Of a stretch of DNA of 64,000 bases, positions 11,526-24,300 are shown one piece after another. Source of the stretch: Strobilurus pachycystidiatus (Eukaryota; Basidiomycota; Agaricomycetes; Agaricales; Physalacriaceae); the NCBI GenBank assembly GCA_019915135.1, contig JAHLMK010000016.1, forward strand, positions 186,001 to 250,000. The letters run 5' to 3'. Both the position numbers and the translations under genes were made by a program. The notes below the pieces were generated by a model, which worked only from the letters and a program-made list of their open reading frames with translations, did no database searches and had not been told where the DNA came from. Position 1 is the first letter of the stretch. Every line of letters begins with the position of its first letter.

Positions 11526-12544
11526 ATGGACGATCATACCCTCTTCGCTCAGACATGTCGCCCTAGGTATTTTCCTGCGGTCTCGGAGGGACTGAATACC
11601 TTCCCGTCAAGTCGCAAGTTTTACTTGGTCGCTAAGCCTAGTACAAAGGCTGTCGATAAGAATGGAGTGCATTTCAAACCTGGAATCTACACAATCTTGT
11701 ACGTATTTGCGATCTACTAGTTATATCTTACTGATAATTGGACCTCAAGTGATGTAGCCAAGGCAACAGGGAGCTTCAGTGGTCCCTACTACTACTACGT
11801 AGACGCTGTCAAGGCCTGGGCCAACGTCTGTCATGCCACACACGGTCCTCAGGATCACATTCCTCCAGAGGAGGGATTCTTGGGGTTTGACGGTGACTCA
11901 GTTCCCAGATCCATGCTTTCGTCATCCAAGACAAAGTTCAAACCAGCACTCTCCCGTTCTGGTGCCAAGGACGCAAGGACAGCGGCTTCTCGATCTCCTT
12001 CCCCCACAAAGGCTATGGATCGCCCTCTTAAGAGGTCTCCCTCTCCCCTGAAGCCGACAGCCTCATCCCAACCTCTGTCTCCCTCCAATCCCACTGCCAA
12101 CTCGATTTCTTTCGGCGCTGCCCCAGTGACATATCTAGAATCTCTAGGATTTGAGACGATGAACTACGAGGCATTCTCTTCCCCTATTCAACACACCTCC
12201 CCCGTCCAACAACCAGTTGATGAGTTGGTTCAAGAAGCTCATATTCCGGACAGCGCTTCCCTTTCACTGTCAACCGGAGGCAAGTCGCCTCGAAAGGGAC
12301 AACGTGGGAAATCCAAGGCGTCCTCTCTCTGGACGTATCTTGTGCGTTATGATGGTTTTGGAAAGCTATACACAAATCCGTAAGTCTCGCTTACATGCCT
12401 ACAATAGTTGATAGTGATGTCGTCAATAGGGATGAGGCGACCGAGGCGTATTTTTTGGCCCGGGAAGCTGGAGAAAACAATGTGGAACTTCAATTCACCA
12501 CCAATAAGACAGTTGTGGAGAGCTGGTTCAAAAACATGATGTGA
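11526..12544 (+). CDS. Uncharacterised 305-aa protein, possible RNase H1 N-terminal-like fold
   Basis: Three exons (11526-11698, 11750-12379, 12430-12544) total 918 nt and end with TGA. The N-terminal 80 residues (KFYLVAKPSTKAV, FKPGIYTI, FSGPYYYYVDAVKAW) resemble the small RNase H1 N-terminal/viroplasmin fold (PF01693), in which 'Y.V..G..PGIY' precedes 'F......A..W'. This is a weak pattern match. A Ser/Pro-rich linker with SPSPTK and RSPSPLK sites follows. A conserved-looking C-terminus (SLWTYLVRYDGFGKLY, then VELQFTTNKTVVESWF) closes the protein. TATTTAAAG abuts the ATG. It sits head-to-head with the 7.6-11.4 kb gene and tail-to-tail with the transposase half at 12599, so it may be transposon cargo. 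Confidence 0.7.
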
Positions 12545-12598
12545 GCACAGTACTGGACTTCGATTTAGCGGGTGGCGTACTTTTGTAAACACGGAACT

Positions 12599-15069
12599 TT
12601 ACGATTCAACTCGCTGCCCAATATAGTCTAGAGTCTGCATCCGTAGAAACCAGTCTCCATCGATAGTATCCACTACAAGGTATTCCTTCACTCCTCTCAT
12701 GTATCTCTCCACGACTGGACTTAAATAGTCGGTGGAGGGCTTTGCGACGGAATCCCAGTATCGCAAAATCTCGTGTGGAGGTGGGGACAGACCAAAGTCA
12801 GGAACCAAGAGGGCTCCCCGAATGATAGACTGTAGAGGTATGACCTCTGAACGTTGCCTGTCCTGCGCCCGAGCTCGATAAAACCCTAGGTCATCGTCCA
12901 GATCTTTTCTTGTCTGTGAAACCTGTGCATCGTAGGGTTGAACCAAGGCTAGGAGAACTCCCTCAGAGGCAACAAAGGCTCGGAAAATGAGTATAAGACG
13001 TGCAAAGAAGTGACGGTTGCCATCTAGAACTAGGACACAATCATATCGTGGTCGTCCAAAAAATTCTGGCGTGCATTTGAGGTAGTCAGTCGACACCTTC
13101 CAGTCTACCTCGTTTTCGTAATCAACCTTCATTGCACCGTAAAGATGAACCTGTAACTATATTATTAATAACTAATTCATACATATGCGCAATTACTTAC
13201 AGAGCTTCGTGCGCGGAACTCATATACTTCATGCACGCCCTGCGGGAATATCTTCTTGTCCTGTGAATAGAGTCTGACAACAGCTTCCCAGGTCTTCCGC
13301 GTGAAATTGAGATATCCAGAATCGGTTGCGCCACGTTTTTCGAGATCCTGGAAGGTGACCTGGCCTCCACCGATTCCCCGACCTCCGTGGACTGATGCAC
13401 GACTCCCTTCTGTACTATCTTTCTCCTCTGTGTCATGCTTGCCCATGTGCTCGACTCTATCAGCCTTCAGTTGTTGGTCGTAAATGTCGATCTGGCTCCG
13501 GATGAACTCAGAAACGTTCGCAAAGTGTGTGAGGTTGAGGATCTGTCCCTTCGTTGAGTCTTTGAGGACTACATGTTCCAGACAGACTCGCCTGCGCTTC
13601 TACATCCCGAAAATTTGTCTGATTCTGGTAGAATTCCTTGCTTGGGCGATGTGTCTTCTCATTTGGCTTGGTACTATAATTACGGGTGACGCCTTTGCCC
13701 CGAATATCCTCATATAGATGGTAGTGGGAATGCGACTTGGGAAAGTTCCAGTTCTTCACGCTATCCTCTGGGCCGCACTGCTGTTCCATTCGTTTCTGAT
13801 ATGTCTATGTACACAATAAGTACTATTTGGTGGGGCCAAGAAATGAAGGACGAACATCAAGAAGACGAGATAGATTCCATACTGCTTGTTCGCCGGCTTC
13901 GATCCGGGGCTGTGTCTGGACCCATAAGTCGGTATAGGCGTGGACAACCATATAGGCACGAAGACATCGTAGCAGTAGATAGCCTTCGGGGTCAGATTGC
14001 TTTGTCAGAAGTGAGTGCGAGCAGAAGATGACTTTCTATATCCCAAGCTGAGTATGAAACATATCCAGGTAATTTCGAGCTACATACCTTGGACAGATCA
14101 TCGAACTTGCTGCCATCGTTGAAGCGTATAGTCGTAAACGATGAGAAGTAGTTGAGATCCCTCCACCGCGGAAACAAAGCCATACTGAGAATTGATGAAT
14201 ACTAGAGCAGAATTTCCACGTCATGGTACTTACTGAATATCGGCAAGCCACTGCAAGGTTGGATCAGAAGTCCTCTTTGCGAGCTTTGTGATATGCTCGA
14301 GCAGTTGTTTAAAGAGGTGTTCGCCGAAAAGTCCCGTCAAGTGAGCATGTAGGCTATCGAACGACACCGCTCGAAAGACATCACAGTATTTCAGTGTCCA
14401 GAAAACGTTCTACGATGATCTTTAGTCCAATGAATAAAGGTTGGAAACAACACCTACTAATATGAATCGAAGACCCTGAGCCTTGTACATCTCTTCACGT
14501 TCTCCGGAAAGCAGATTCCCGGAATCGCTGTAAAGCTTTTGGGCAGCGGCGGATGTACGTTTGGGGTATGCTCTCTCGCCTTTATCGTAGAGCTTCACCT
14601 GGAGCTGGTCGTCCTTCGGCACCAGACAGACATTACAGGGAAAGTTACTGTTGCTACCGCGAATCAAGGTCATGAAAGTTCTGTCCACAGGTGAATTTCT
14701 AGAGAGAGGAGAATGGAACACACATACTGCTCTTCGTAGTCAGCAGAGAGAATCAGAATGAAGGCGAAGAGCCTCAGAACTTCTCCGTCCGGCATCTTGA
14801 AGCTAGCTCCTACTTTTGAGAGCTTCTCTAGCGACTGTAACAGGTGAGCCATAGCCGTGTGCCAGACTCGTCTCTTGTGGTTTGCCCAGCCAGGTGATCC
14901 TTTGTATCGAGGATCCTCTTTCACCTTATCGGTATGCGTGAGTATCCCAGCGATTGATTAGAGAGATATTACGCACAATTGGTAGCCATCCGACAACACG
15001 ACCGCCACCTACACCGTTTCCATTCCGTATTTCCACGGGCAGATTGGCTAACCGGGCAATGACGGGATA
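12599..15069 (-). pseudogene. 3' half of Plavaka-superfamily-like transposase
   Basis: C-terminal half of a large transposase whose 5' half lies at 25243-26349. Exons splice cleanly in order: VIARLANLP...GGGRVVGWLP; KEDPRYKGSPGW...FILILSADYEEQ; FMTLIRGSNSNFPCNVCLVP; NVFWTLKY..FDSLHAHLTGLFG; MALFPRWRDLNYF..FNDGSKFDDLSK; KNWNFPKSHSHYHLYEDI..KPNEKTH; VYEFRARSS; then VHLYGAMKVDYENEVDWKV to the stop at 12599. The order and motifs match large Agaricomycete transposases whose C-termini I associate with DUF6830. One intron after VEAQ (near 13580) starts with GC. The half begins exactly at a TA next to the inserted element, so the gene is broken by insertion and not by decay; its own frame remains open. 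Confidence 0.72.
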
Positions 15070-15097
15070 CATCTGGAAACGCCTATATATCTTAAGT
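15070..15097 (+). repeat. Left terminal inverted repeat of Plavaka element
   Basis: 28-bp left TIR beginning CATCTGGAAACGCC and ending ATCTTAAGT; it matches the right end at 23 of 28 positions. The TA duplication precedes it. Confidence 0.8.
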
Positions 15098-15998
15098 CAA
15101 CTTCAGTCAAATGAAAGTATCTTCAAGCACTGAAAGCTAAAAAGCCATAAAAGCGATTTAAGACAAGGTTATCTGAAACATGGACTTGAAAGTACTCAAA
15201 AGCGTAACATAAGCATCTGCTGGCAGTGCACAAGCACATAAAAGTATATGCATCAGATAACCTTGTCTTAAGTCATCTTGACAACACTGCCAAGTCTGCT
15301 TCGGAGTGCTTTCAAAGTGGTACACAGGCAACTTGAAGACCATTCAATGTACTCCGCAAATACCTTCAATATATCTTGGGACATATGTTATCAAGAACCT
15401 TGTCTTCATTTGACTTCATTGTACCTATACAGCTCTTTCATGATAACTGTGTAGCACTGCCAATGTGTATTCAAGCATGTGTATACAAGAACCTTGTCTT
15501 CATGCAACTTCACTCTGCTTTTACTATGCTTGCATCGTAACTCTATAATACTTGCACGGTATCTTTGCAGTGCTTGTATCTCTCCCCCAAAGTACTTGCA
15601 TAATGCTTCTACAACACTTTGAGTACACTTTTATTATGCTTGTCTTGTGCTTTCACTGCATGTGTACTGTACCTTCCAAATGCTTGTCATCTACTTGTAT
15701 TGGAGTTGGCAGCTACCTCGATTGCACTTGCAACACATCTTACAAACACTTGCAGTGCACCGAAGAACCAACTTTAGGACGTTATACATGCCAATAGCAA
15801 ATACTACCAAATTGCTTAGAATCTCACAATAATCATAATAGATACAGCGAATCCCTCAAAATCACACAATGATAATAATGCCAAAAAACTGATGATATTC
15901 CCAATGAGTGCCTACTTACTAACTACTGGTAATTAAGAACAATGCAATATTATGATTAGTGCTAATGATGTAGAAAAGAATGACATTGATGATGAGGA
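15098..15998. repeat. Left subterminal arm with hairpin and short repeats
   Basis: Noncoding arm rich in short repeats such as ACTTGCA, CTTGTCTTCAT and AGTACTT. A perfect 19-bp inverted repeat (TTAAGACAAGGTTATCTGA at 15158-15176, its complement at 15253-15271) could form a hairpin with a 76-nt loop. Two CAAGAACCTTGTCTTCAT copies occur near 15393 and 15487. Such subterminal repeats are usual binding sites for CACTA-like transposases. Confidence 0.6.
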
Positions 15999-17698
15999 TT
16001 AGGCAGAAGCGACGGATGCCTCCAAAGCAGCAAAGTTCAAAGAGCCCATCGCATGAGAGACAGGGGATTCCAGAAGGAAGGTCTTGTTGGTATGGATGCT
16101 AGCAAAAGATATCAGAATGACAATAGAGCTGAAGAAGACAACTCACAGCATATCCTTGAATAAGGCAGACTGAATGGAAGCAATGAACTTGGGAGCCTGA
16201 GACTCCACATGCTCCAAACCAGCTAGATGATAAAAGTAGCGAACCGAAGAATCCTCTTTGAAGTCGGTGCGACGCATGGTACCATCGCGCCATTCTTCAA
16301 GAGCATGTTCAATCTAGACTCATCATTAGATGACTGACAGTGAAGTGATCAAAGAAACTTACAGCAGTCATAGTCAAGGCCATGAAGACAGTGGGCAACT
16401 TCTGAAGTTCAATGAGAGTTCGGAACATTTCAGAGTTGGCCTTACCCCGGCCCTCCATGAACAGAGCGCGGGGCACAGCCTCGAAAAACCCAGCCTGAAA
16501 GGGCATATCGTTATCAAAGGTCCTTTTCTGGAGAGGATGTTAGCTATAAGGTAATCCAAATAGCTAGACCTTACCAGGATATCCAAGCCACCGAACTTAT
16601 AAGCCTCAGTCTTGATGAACCAGGAAATGACCTCAACAATCTCAGTCGGGCGCATGGACCCCGGAATGCCCAAAGCGGACAGTTGCTCACGCGCAACCCG
16701 AATGATCGCATTCATGAGCTGGCCGCGAGCATACGTGACCTAACAATTCATGAAGCAAGCTCACATAAGAAAAGCAGCAAACGTACCCAAATGAGAAGCT
16801 TTTGCCATTTGTTCGGGGACTGCTGGAGGCGCTCCCAGGTTGCGAGGAGTTCAGGGTCAGCACCCGGAGCAGTGGCGGCCTCCTTGATAACGTCCGCTGC
16901 ATGACTGAGACGATTAAGGGGACCCGGATACGGAGTACGGGTGGCAGTGACGACAACCATGTGCTTCTTACTCTGCACACCGAGACGTTGAGAGGCGGGA
17001 GAGATCTGGGTAGCGGTGACCTTGGCGCTCTTGTTGGGCATCTGCTCCTCTTCATCGTCGCTGTCATGGTTGCGACGACCGCGGCCTCGTTTGGCAGTCT
17101 TGCGAGGTGTGACGAATGGATTGTCAGAAGCAACGGTCTGTAGCGGAGTCAGAAGAATGTTGTAAGCAAGTAAAGCAAATGTAACATACGATTGCGTCAG
17201 ACGACTGATCATACTCGACTGGGTCACTAGAGGCGACTGGAATGTCGTCCTCAACGTCGGAGGAAGCGGGCAGTCTGTCAGCCTCGGCGTCCTCAGCGTC
17301 CTCGCCGCCTGCATCAGTGACAACAGGAGGAGGCGCTGCATCATATTAGCGGGATATAGCAAAGTCACAGAGAGAAATATACCTTGATGCCCGCCTGCGA
17401 GGGCAGCGAGCTCATCGTCACTTTCCTCTTCCGCCGCAAGCAGTGCAGCGTTGCGTTTCCGAATGGCTGTTAAACACTGTTAGCCATAAAAGAAATGACA
17501 AGGAAACTACATGCCTTCTGCTTGCGCGGCCCTCTCCGCCTTCTTCAGAGCGGCAGCGGCGCGCGCGCTCTTCTCCTTCTGGGCAGCGGAAGCAACGGCG
17601 GGAGACGATGATTTACCACCCGTGTGCATGACAGCGGGGGCGCGAGTAGGGGCGCGAGTACGACCTGTGTGCAAGACAGCAGGCGCAGGAGACGGCAT
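15999..17698 (-). CDS. DUF6532-like cargo protein of Plavaka element
   Basis: Multi-exon gene from ATG 17698 to TAA 15999-16001. The N-terminus is Ala/Pro-rich with a coiled coil (AAQKEKSARAAAALKKAERAA). An acidic linker and a basic patch (KTAKRGRGRRNHDSDDEEEQ) follow. The C-terminal half is conserved-looking: LMNAIIRVAREQLSALGIPG, DMPFQAGFFEAVP, LPTVFMALTMTAIEHALEEW, then DFKEDSSVRYFYHLAGLEH. The 'LP..F.AL..TA...A.EEW..G' pattern followed by 'Y..HL..L' recalls the Agaricomycete DUF6532 proteins. Junctions such as TMTA|IEHALEEW and KDML|IHTNKTF keep phase. The first intron is best read as GC-AG (gcatgt near 17514). A TATATA box lies 97 nt upstream. Function is unknown. Confidence 0.68.
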
Positions 17699-17794
17699 GG
17701 TACGGTGAGCAGAGAGGCGGTACGAGGACGAGAAAGAAAAAGTAAAAAGGAATGTGGGGGGAAGAAGTAAAGAACGACGCACCACACAAACAGC

Positions 17795-17805
17795 CTTATA
17801 TATCC
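17795..17805 (-). promoter_or_regulatory. TATA box of cargo gene
   Basis: The minus strand reads GGATATATAAG, about 97 nt upstream of the ATG at 17698. Confidence 0.5.
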
Positions 17806-18033
17806 TTTGATCTCAGGGTTCGCTACTTACCCTGCAATCAAACGCGTGCACGGACCACGCCAATTCACACGACTCACAGAGTGGGACGATAATGGCAAGA
17901 AATGGAATGCATTATTGCCACGGAGGGCACGGCGCTGTAGCGGATACACAAGATATTGGAGATAATTGCACAAGATAAAAAAAATCGGCGGCGCTCATAG
18001 CACGTCACATGAACAAAGGCCAAGACTGGCAAG

Positions 18034-20555
18034 CTAATGAGCGGAGGGAGAGCAGCAGTGAGGGAGGACAGGCGGCCGATTGAACACCTCGCAAAAGAGG
18101 GTTATATACCAGTACGCAACATTGTACTCGGCATCCCGGAGAGCACTGCTCGAGCGTTCGATGGCCACGCTGCGTAAAGCCTCACCGGAGTCCCAGACAG
18201 TACGTGGAATATGTTCCCGAGAGTACCTCCACCCTTGCATCACCCGAAAGAGACCGAACATCGACTCACGGCGCTGCCGCGCATCCTGCGCAGCGAATCC
18301 CTCGGTTCCCCACCCACCACTGACTCTGCGCGGCACGAGCGCTACATCAAAATAGGGAATAGCGTCGAGGATTGCGGCTTCGCGATCGGCCCGCGTGTCT
18401 GCATCGAGTGGTGTCCACTCATTGGTATCGGAGCTGGGGTCCTTCAATGTGTAGAGGACGGAGTCCAAGGACAGTATCTCCCAGCGGAAGTTCACCTCGC
18501 AAAGCTCCCACAAAATCGGTCGAGTCTCCGCTGGTGACAGTGGGGTCTGGAGTGAGACCGCTTCTCCATACCAACGGAGCGGAGCAGAGGCCATATTCAC
18601 GAAATTACAGACACCCTGCGAAAGGTCAGCCCGAGAAAAGACGCAAAGTCAAGCAAAAGGGAATACCTGTTTCTTGGAGTCCTGGAGACACTTGTTCAGA
18701 AGGTCTTGCATCTCCTGCCGCCGGTTGTATGCCTTCGAACCCGGCTGTAGTGCATCATGCGTCTCTATCGTCATGATTGAACGCCATTGCTGTGAGCTGA
18801 AGACGTCCAACGACAGAGCCGTGATGCGATAGATCAGCACGCGCCAAAGCTTCACGAGAATCCGGAGCTGCCCACTGATGGTCTCATCATCCTTCGAACT
18901 GACAAGAAGGTTCGGGTCCGGTAGCGCGTAACCTTGTCTTGTACCGGGCCAGGGCTTGCGAGTTTGCGAGACGAGCCCCGCTTTACTGACAGCAGCTGCT
19001 GCATCGGCCCAAGCAGGTATGGAGTCGGGCATCAAGGGCGTGGAGACGTCTACGAACTTGTCGCGGTTGGGTTGCGGAGGAGCTCTGTTAGGGCGACGAG
19101 ATGGCTCTTTCGTGCCGCGTGGACTAGAGGTTGGATCTGCAAGAATCTGTCAGCCGATAACTAGATAGCTAATTAAAAAAAATGCTTACAAGGTGATGTG
19201 CGTAAATTCTTAGAGACCGTGGTCGTCACCTTTGCGGAGCTGGAGGAGAGGCGAGACATAGACGATGAAGGTGTAGATGACGATGGGATGGGAGGTGTAG
19301 TCGATGATGGTGTGGATGATGAGGAAATGGCGACAGACACGGACATGGACGAGTAAGAGCTCATCATTTCGGAGACGTGTTTGTACATGGCGGCGTAACG
19401 CCGCATGATGTCGAGCGACTCGCCGGCGAAAATGGGTGAGAAGGGAGGATCGGCCTCACACCAGAAATCTTCCTCTGCCCAAGGAGCGGCAGCGGGAAGG
19501 ACGGTTTCGTCAAGCCATTCGGTGCAAGTGATGCCAACTTTGAGGTCTAGAGGGCGAACAAGCCAAACTGGGATGCCGCACTATTCCAATGGTTAGTTGC
19601 AACTCACGAAACAAAGTACAATCATGCGCACCTTGTGAAGATTCTCTGCCACTGTCAAATCAAAGGTGAGGGCTCCCACCGTTCTCGCAACAGAGACCGT
19701 CCCCTCGCCGGGTGTGGAACCGTAACGCGGTTCAGGCAGATTATAATATCGATAGCGGACGACGGTGAACCAGACGACTCGGCCCAACAGTTCGAGAGCA
19801 ACGCGAGCCGTATGACAATACAGCGCCAACGCCTCGGGGAAGGAAGAGACGAGATTCAAACGCTGAGTGAGATACTTGAGGCGGGGCTGGAGCGTGCATA
19901 AGACTCGGTCGGTGCGCGCGGGAGCTTGGCGCTCATCTTCCAGCATGGACTTGACACGCCACAGGGTGGTGAAAGTCGCCTCTGAGATCTCCAGGCGCAG
20001 GCGTTGGCTCAACCGCCCGACATTCCGTGACATACAAGCGTCCTGTTCGCAGACGAAGTCCTTGGCCTCATCGGGGGTATACCACAGAGCGTCGTTATCG
20101 GCGGCGACCCGCTTGTCGGGGTGCGGCACGCAGGACAGGTGAGGTACACGTTCATCGAAATACTGGGGGTGCAACAGAGGGTCGTCCTGCCCAAATCGGT
20201 AGTTGCGGCGCAGGCGAACATGCCGTTCACCAATCAGGAGGTCGGCGGGGATGTAGTCGGCGTTGGGTGTGGTCACAAAGACGCCATGGGAGGCAAAGAC
20301 GCGCCCGAGCCGCCCGTTATACGACTCTATGGTGGACTCAGCGTTGGACTCAGCGTCGGACTCGATGTTGGACTCCGCGTCGGACTCCATGTCAGATCTG
20401 GCACAAGACCGAGACCGAACAGCAGATGCAAGATCGTGCTGTAGCACTAGATGCAAGATCGTAGTGCGCCGGAGCGAAGTGGTGGGCGGGCGGGTTCGAG
20501 TTTGCTGGGGTGGCGATGGTTGAGCGATGGGATCGATGTTGAGATTATCGATCAT
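18034..20555 (-). CDS. Uncharacterised TE-associated protein of Plavaka element
   Basis: Four exons (about 20555-19632, 19580-19190, 19136-18667, 18615-18034) splice in phase to roughly 785 aa. After an acidic Ser/Asp/Glu repeat (ESDAES units) comes a conserved-looking region: RVFASHGVFVTTPNADYIP, SRNVGRLSQRLRLEIS, TVGALTFDLTVAENLHKCGIPVWLVRP. The 'TVGAFT...A..L...GIPVWL.R' phrase recurs in Agaricomycete proteins of unknown function beside transposons. The third exon has a Ser/Pro tract followed by a basic region. An alternative start is the internal Met near 20395 before the acidic repeat. The upstream 850 bp, shared with the divergent transposase, contains three copies of a 22-bp repeat. 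Confidence 0.68.
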
Positions 20556-20732
20556 CCTATTCGTCACTAAGGCTGATGCACGACAGGACCAAACATGGCC
20601 CGTGCGCACAATCAAGTCCGGTTCCCGTCTGAGTCAAGTGTCCCACCACCCGCCCACGCCGCTAGACCTGGCCTCGAGACTTCTGCGCCGCCCGTCGAGC
20701 ACACTGCTCCGCCCCCGGACCGCCGTATATCG

Positions 20733-20824
20733 TATTCTGTCTTGCACAAATACGATTCGCATGTACTCTGTCTTGCACAAGTACCTTTTCGCATTTTTGG
20801 CCGTACTCTGTCTTGCACAAGTAC
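20733..20824. repeat. Three 22-bp repeats in divergent promoter
   Basis: GTACTCTGTCTTGCACAAG followed by TAC occurs at 20763-20784 and 20803-20824, with a diverged copy at 20733-20754 (TATTCTGTCTTGCACAAATA). The spacings are 30 and 40 bp. They lie between the divergent cargo gene and transposase and could be binding sites for a self-encoded regulator (inference). Confidence 0.55.
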
Positions 20825-21398
20825 ACTGCCACTCTCTCAACGCAGACTCCGTCGCTCCGGTAAGCGTCATTTCCTCCTTCTTTTGCCCGCTCGCTCGCCA
20901 GTGCCCATGCCCGCCGTTTGCGCTCCTTTGGCTCGCCTCCCCGTAGTATCTACTTACTGACGAATCAACGTTTTTCTAGATCTCTTTCGTCTCTGTGGGT
21001 CCGTCGTTCCCCTTGTCACACCGGTTCGAGCACATATTTATCGCATCTTTTACAGGATATTCCACCGATTGTCATCTCGTCGTCCCGCGCTGCTCAGAAT
21101 CAAATTTGTACGTGTCATTCTCCACCTTCGCGTATCTTCTCCGGCCCTCTTGACGCGGCGGCTGGCTTTGTCGATCAAAGGGCCGACCTTGAGCCTACTT
21201 CCAACGCCAGCCGCAGCGCCGAGATGGCAGGGCAGGCTCACGCTAGACTCCCAAATTTTCACGTCAAGTGCTGATTAGTTTTTTGCAGCGCATCTCAATT
21301 CACGTATAGTCCCGCAGCTCTTACACACACTCGACCCCAATTCTCTTTGATTTCGCATGTAAGTTGCACTTTTTTTATTCCTTTCGCATGCGTAACTG

Positions 21399-24300
21399 AT
21401 GCTGTACAAGCCTTGTCCCTACACGCCTACTATATCTGCTATGCCACCTCAACTAGTCCCTTGCGAGAACCCGGAATGCAGCCGTCGTTTTGCGACAGTG
21501 GGCGGCATGCGAAGTCACCTCCGACAGGCCAAGACCTGCAAAGGCTGGCTTACGCGCGGGAAGTCCCCGGAGCACCTTGCGAACTCCACTCTTGTTGCCG
21601 CTCCTATTATCGAGGTAGCCTCTCAATCCGCTGCCGTCTTTGATGCGTATCAGTCCACACCGGATTTCCATGCTGCTCGTGAGAATACCGATGATGGCGA
21701 CGACGACAACGACCTTGATGAGCCTGTCTCCGTTGATGCAGGGCACTTACCTGAGGATGACGAGACTGGTGGTGGAGGGGAGGAGGAAACCCAACCTAAC
21801 GCCGAGGACGATGATCTCGACATTGACGAAGACGAAAATGCCGGTGCTGCTTTCCGGGCGTGGCTTGAGAATGCTGAGGCGTTGGAGGTGTTCGAAACTC
21901 TTGACGACCTCCCAGCGCTGGGTCAGGCGGGCCCGGGACCGTCCACACAGCGTATTCGCATGCAGACTCTGCTTGGTGGCCGTGCCCGTTATCTCGATGA
22001 CGATGAGGACGACGAGTTATCGGAGCGTGTTTCTGATGAGCATGGAACGGCGGGGAAGATCCTTCGTATGTCGACCAACGTCCATGAGCAGTGGGCAGCG
22101 TTATTCGGCACCAATTTTACTCCCGATGTAGTCATGGATGGTAGCGGTGCCCCGGACCTCACAGATCTGGAGTGGTACAAGCCGTTTGCCTCCGCCTTAG
22201 ACTGGCAAATTGCACAGTGGATGGTCAATCAAGGCATAGGCCACAATGCCTTCAACGAACTCTTGAGTATTCCGGGTGTAAGTTTCATATCTCATTGTCA
22301 GTGCTTTTCGCTCATTTTACCCTTTTCAGGTGCGAGAAAAGCTTGGTCTGTCATACAGCACTACACGCGGCCTTCACAAGATTGTGGATTCTTTACCTCG
22401 TCGCGCTGGCAACTGGAAGGTCAAACATCTCTCTTTCCCCGATTTTCCCGATGAACAATTCACCCTCCGTCATCGGGACATTCTCGAGTCCATTCGCTCC
22501 CTCTGGGGTGATCCCGAACTAGCAAGCCATCTTGTTTACAAGCCAAGTACCCTCTTCAGCAACAAGGAGCGCGACCGACGTCTGTACAATGAAATGTGGA
22601 CCGCCAAATGGTGGCACTTTATCCAGGTAATTGATTCCCTCTTATTTGTTGATTTTGCCAACTCACACAACTATCAGGATAAGCTTCCAATAGGTCACAC
22701 TGTTGCACCTCTGATAGTATCGACCGACAAGACCCAGCTCACTCAATTCTCGGGCAGTCGCCAGGCGTACCCTGTCTATCTCACTCTTGGAAACATTCCC
22801 AGCCATCTGCGACGCAAGCCATCCCAGCTAGCTTGTATTCTCGTTGGATACCTCCCCATCGAGAAGCTCAACAAGGGGAACATCTCCAAGGCTGCCATGC
22901 GTTCTCGATATCAGCGCCTCTTCCACGCTGCGATGACTGAGATCTTCTCACCCCTTATCGAGGCGGGAAAAACTGGCGTGGAGATGACGAGTGGCGACGG
23001 GGCTGTTCGCATGGTGCACCCCATCTTGGCGAGTTATGTTGCCGACTATCCTGAACAATGTCTTGTGACTTGTGCAAAGTACGGCTCCTGTCCCAAGTGC
23101 CAGTGTGACCCAGCAGAGATGGGCGATGATACGGAATGGGCACTGCGAACGCCCATGTGGACGCTTGGGGTGATGTCTGATGCCGACGAGACGACGACCT
23201 CCAGGACGACTTATTTCGAGACGTGCATGTCTCAGAACGTGTCTGGACATGTTCCGAAGCCTTTTTGGGCTGATCTTCCCCACACGAACATCCATCTCAG
23301 CACGACGCCAGATGTTCTCCATCAGCTATATCAGGGAGTTCTCAAACATCTCATTGATTGGTGTCAAACTCTCTTGACGGAGGAGGAGATGGACCGACGC
23401 ATTCGATGTCTGCCCCCAGGTTTGGGTCTCCGTCACTTCAAAAATGGAATCAGCGCTCTCTCGCAGGTCAGCGGCGCAGAGCGGAAGAATATGGGGAAGA
23501 TCCTCCTTGCCTGCCTCGTTGGTTCAGATATTCCTGAACGTGGTGTCATTGCTTGTCGCGCTATCCTTGATTTCATCTACCTTGCTCAATATTCTACACA
23601 TGAGGAGGATACACTTGGCTACATGGACAAGGCTCTTGATGAGTGGCATGCCAACAAGGATTATTTCATTGATGTGAGTAGTTCTCTCCTTGTTTTGTAT
23701 TATCTGATCTAATATTGAGCAGGTCGGCCTTCGTGAAAACTTCAACATTCCCAAAATACACTCACTTCGCCATTATGTCACCTCCATTCGTCTATTTGGA
23801 GCTACCAACAACTTCAATACTGAGATGTTTGAGCGTCTTCACATCGACTTCTCCAAAAAAGGCTGGCGGGCCTCGAACAAGCGGGACGAGTATCCACAAA
23901 TGACGACCTGGGTTCTTCGCAAGGAGAATATCCATGCCTTTGCTCGATATACCGTTTGGGTCCAAAAGCAGGCTGGTGAGTCATTGTGGCGATGCTGTCT
24001 AAGTTATCGACTGACATAAGTTCACAGTATCAAGATATGTCTCCTCCGCATCCCCTGAGCCTCCTGATATTCCACCATGTCCTGCTGAAGGTGTACCCTC
24101 TGCTCTAGTGTCACCTGTTGCGCACAGTGGACGTGTTCAGAAAGTCTCTCTTCCAAAACACCCAAGCATCCCCAACAAACTCCTGACCCGTATTGCAAAA
24201 CAACATCGTATTCCCTACTTCACCCCTCACCTCCTTGCCTATCTTATTGCTCTGGGTCGAGATAAATTGGGTGCAGCGGCTCAGGAATATCCTGCTCTAC

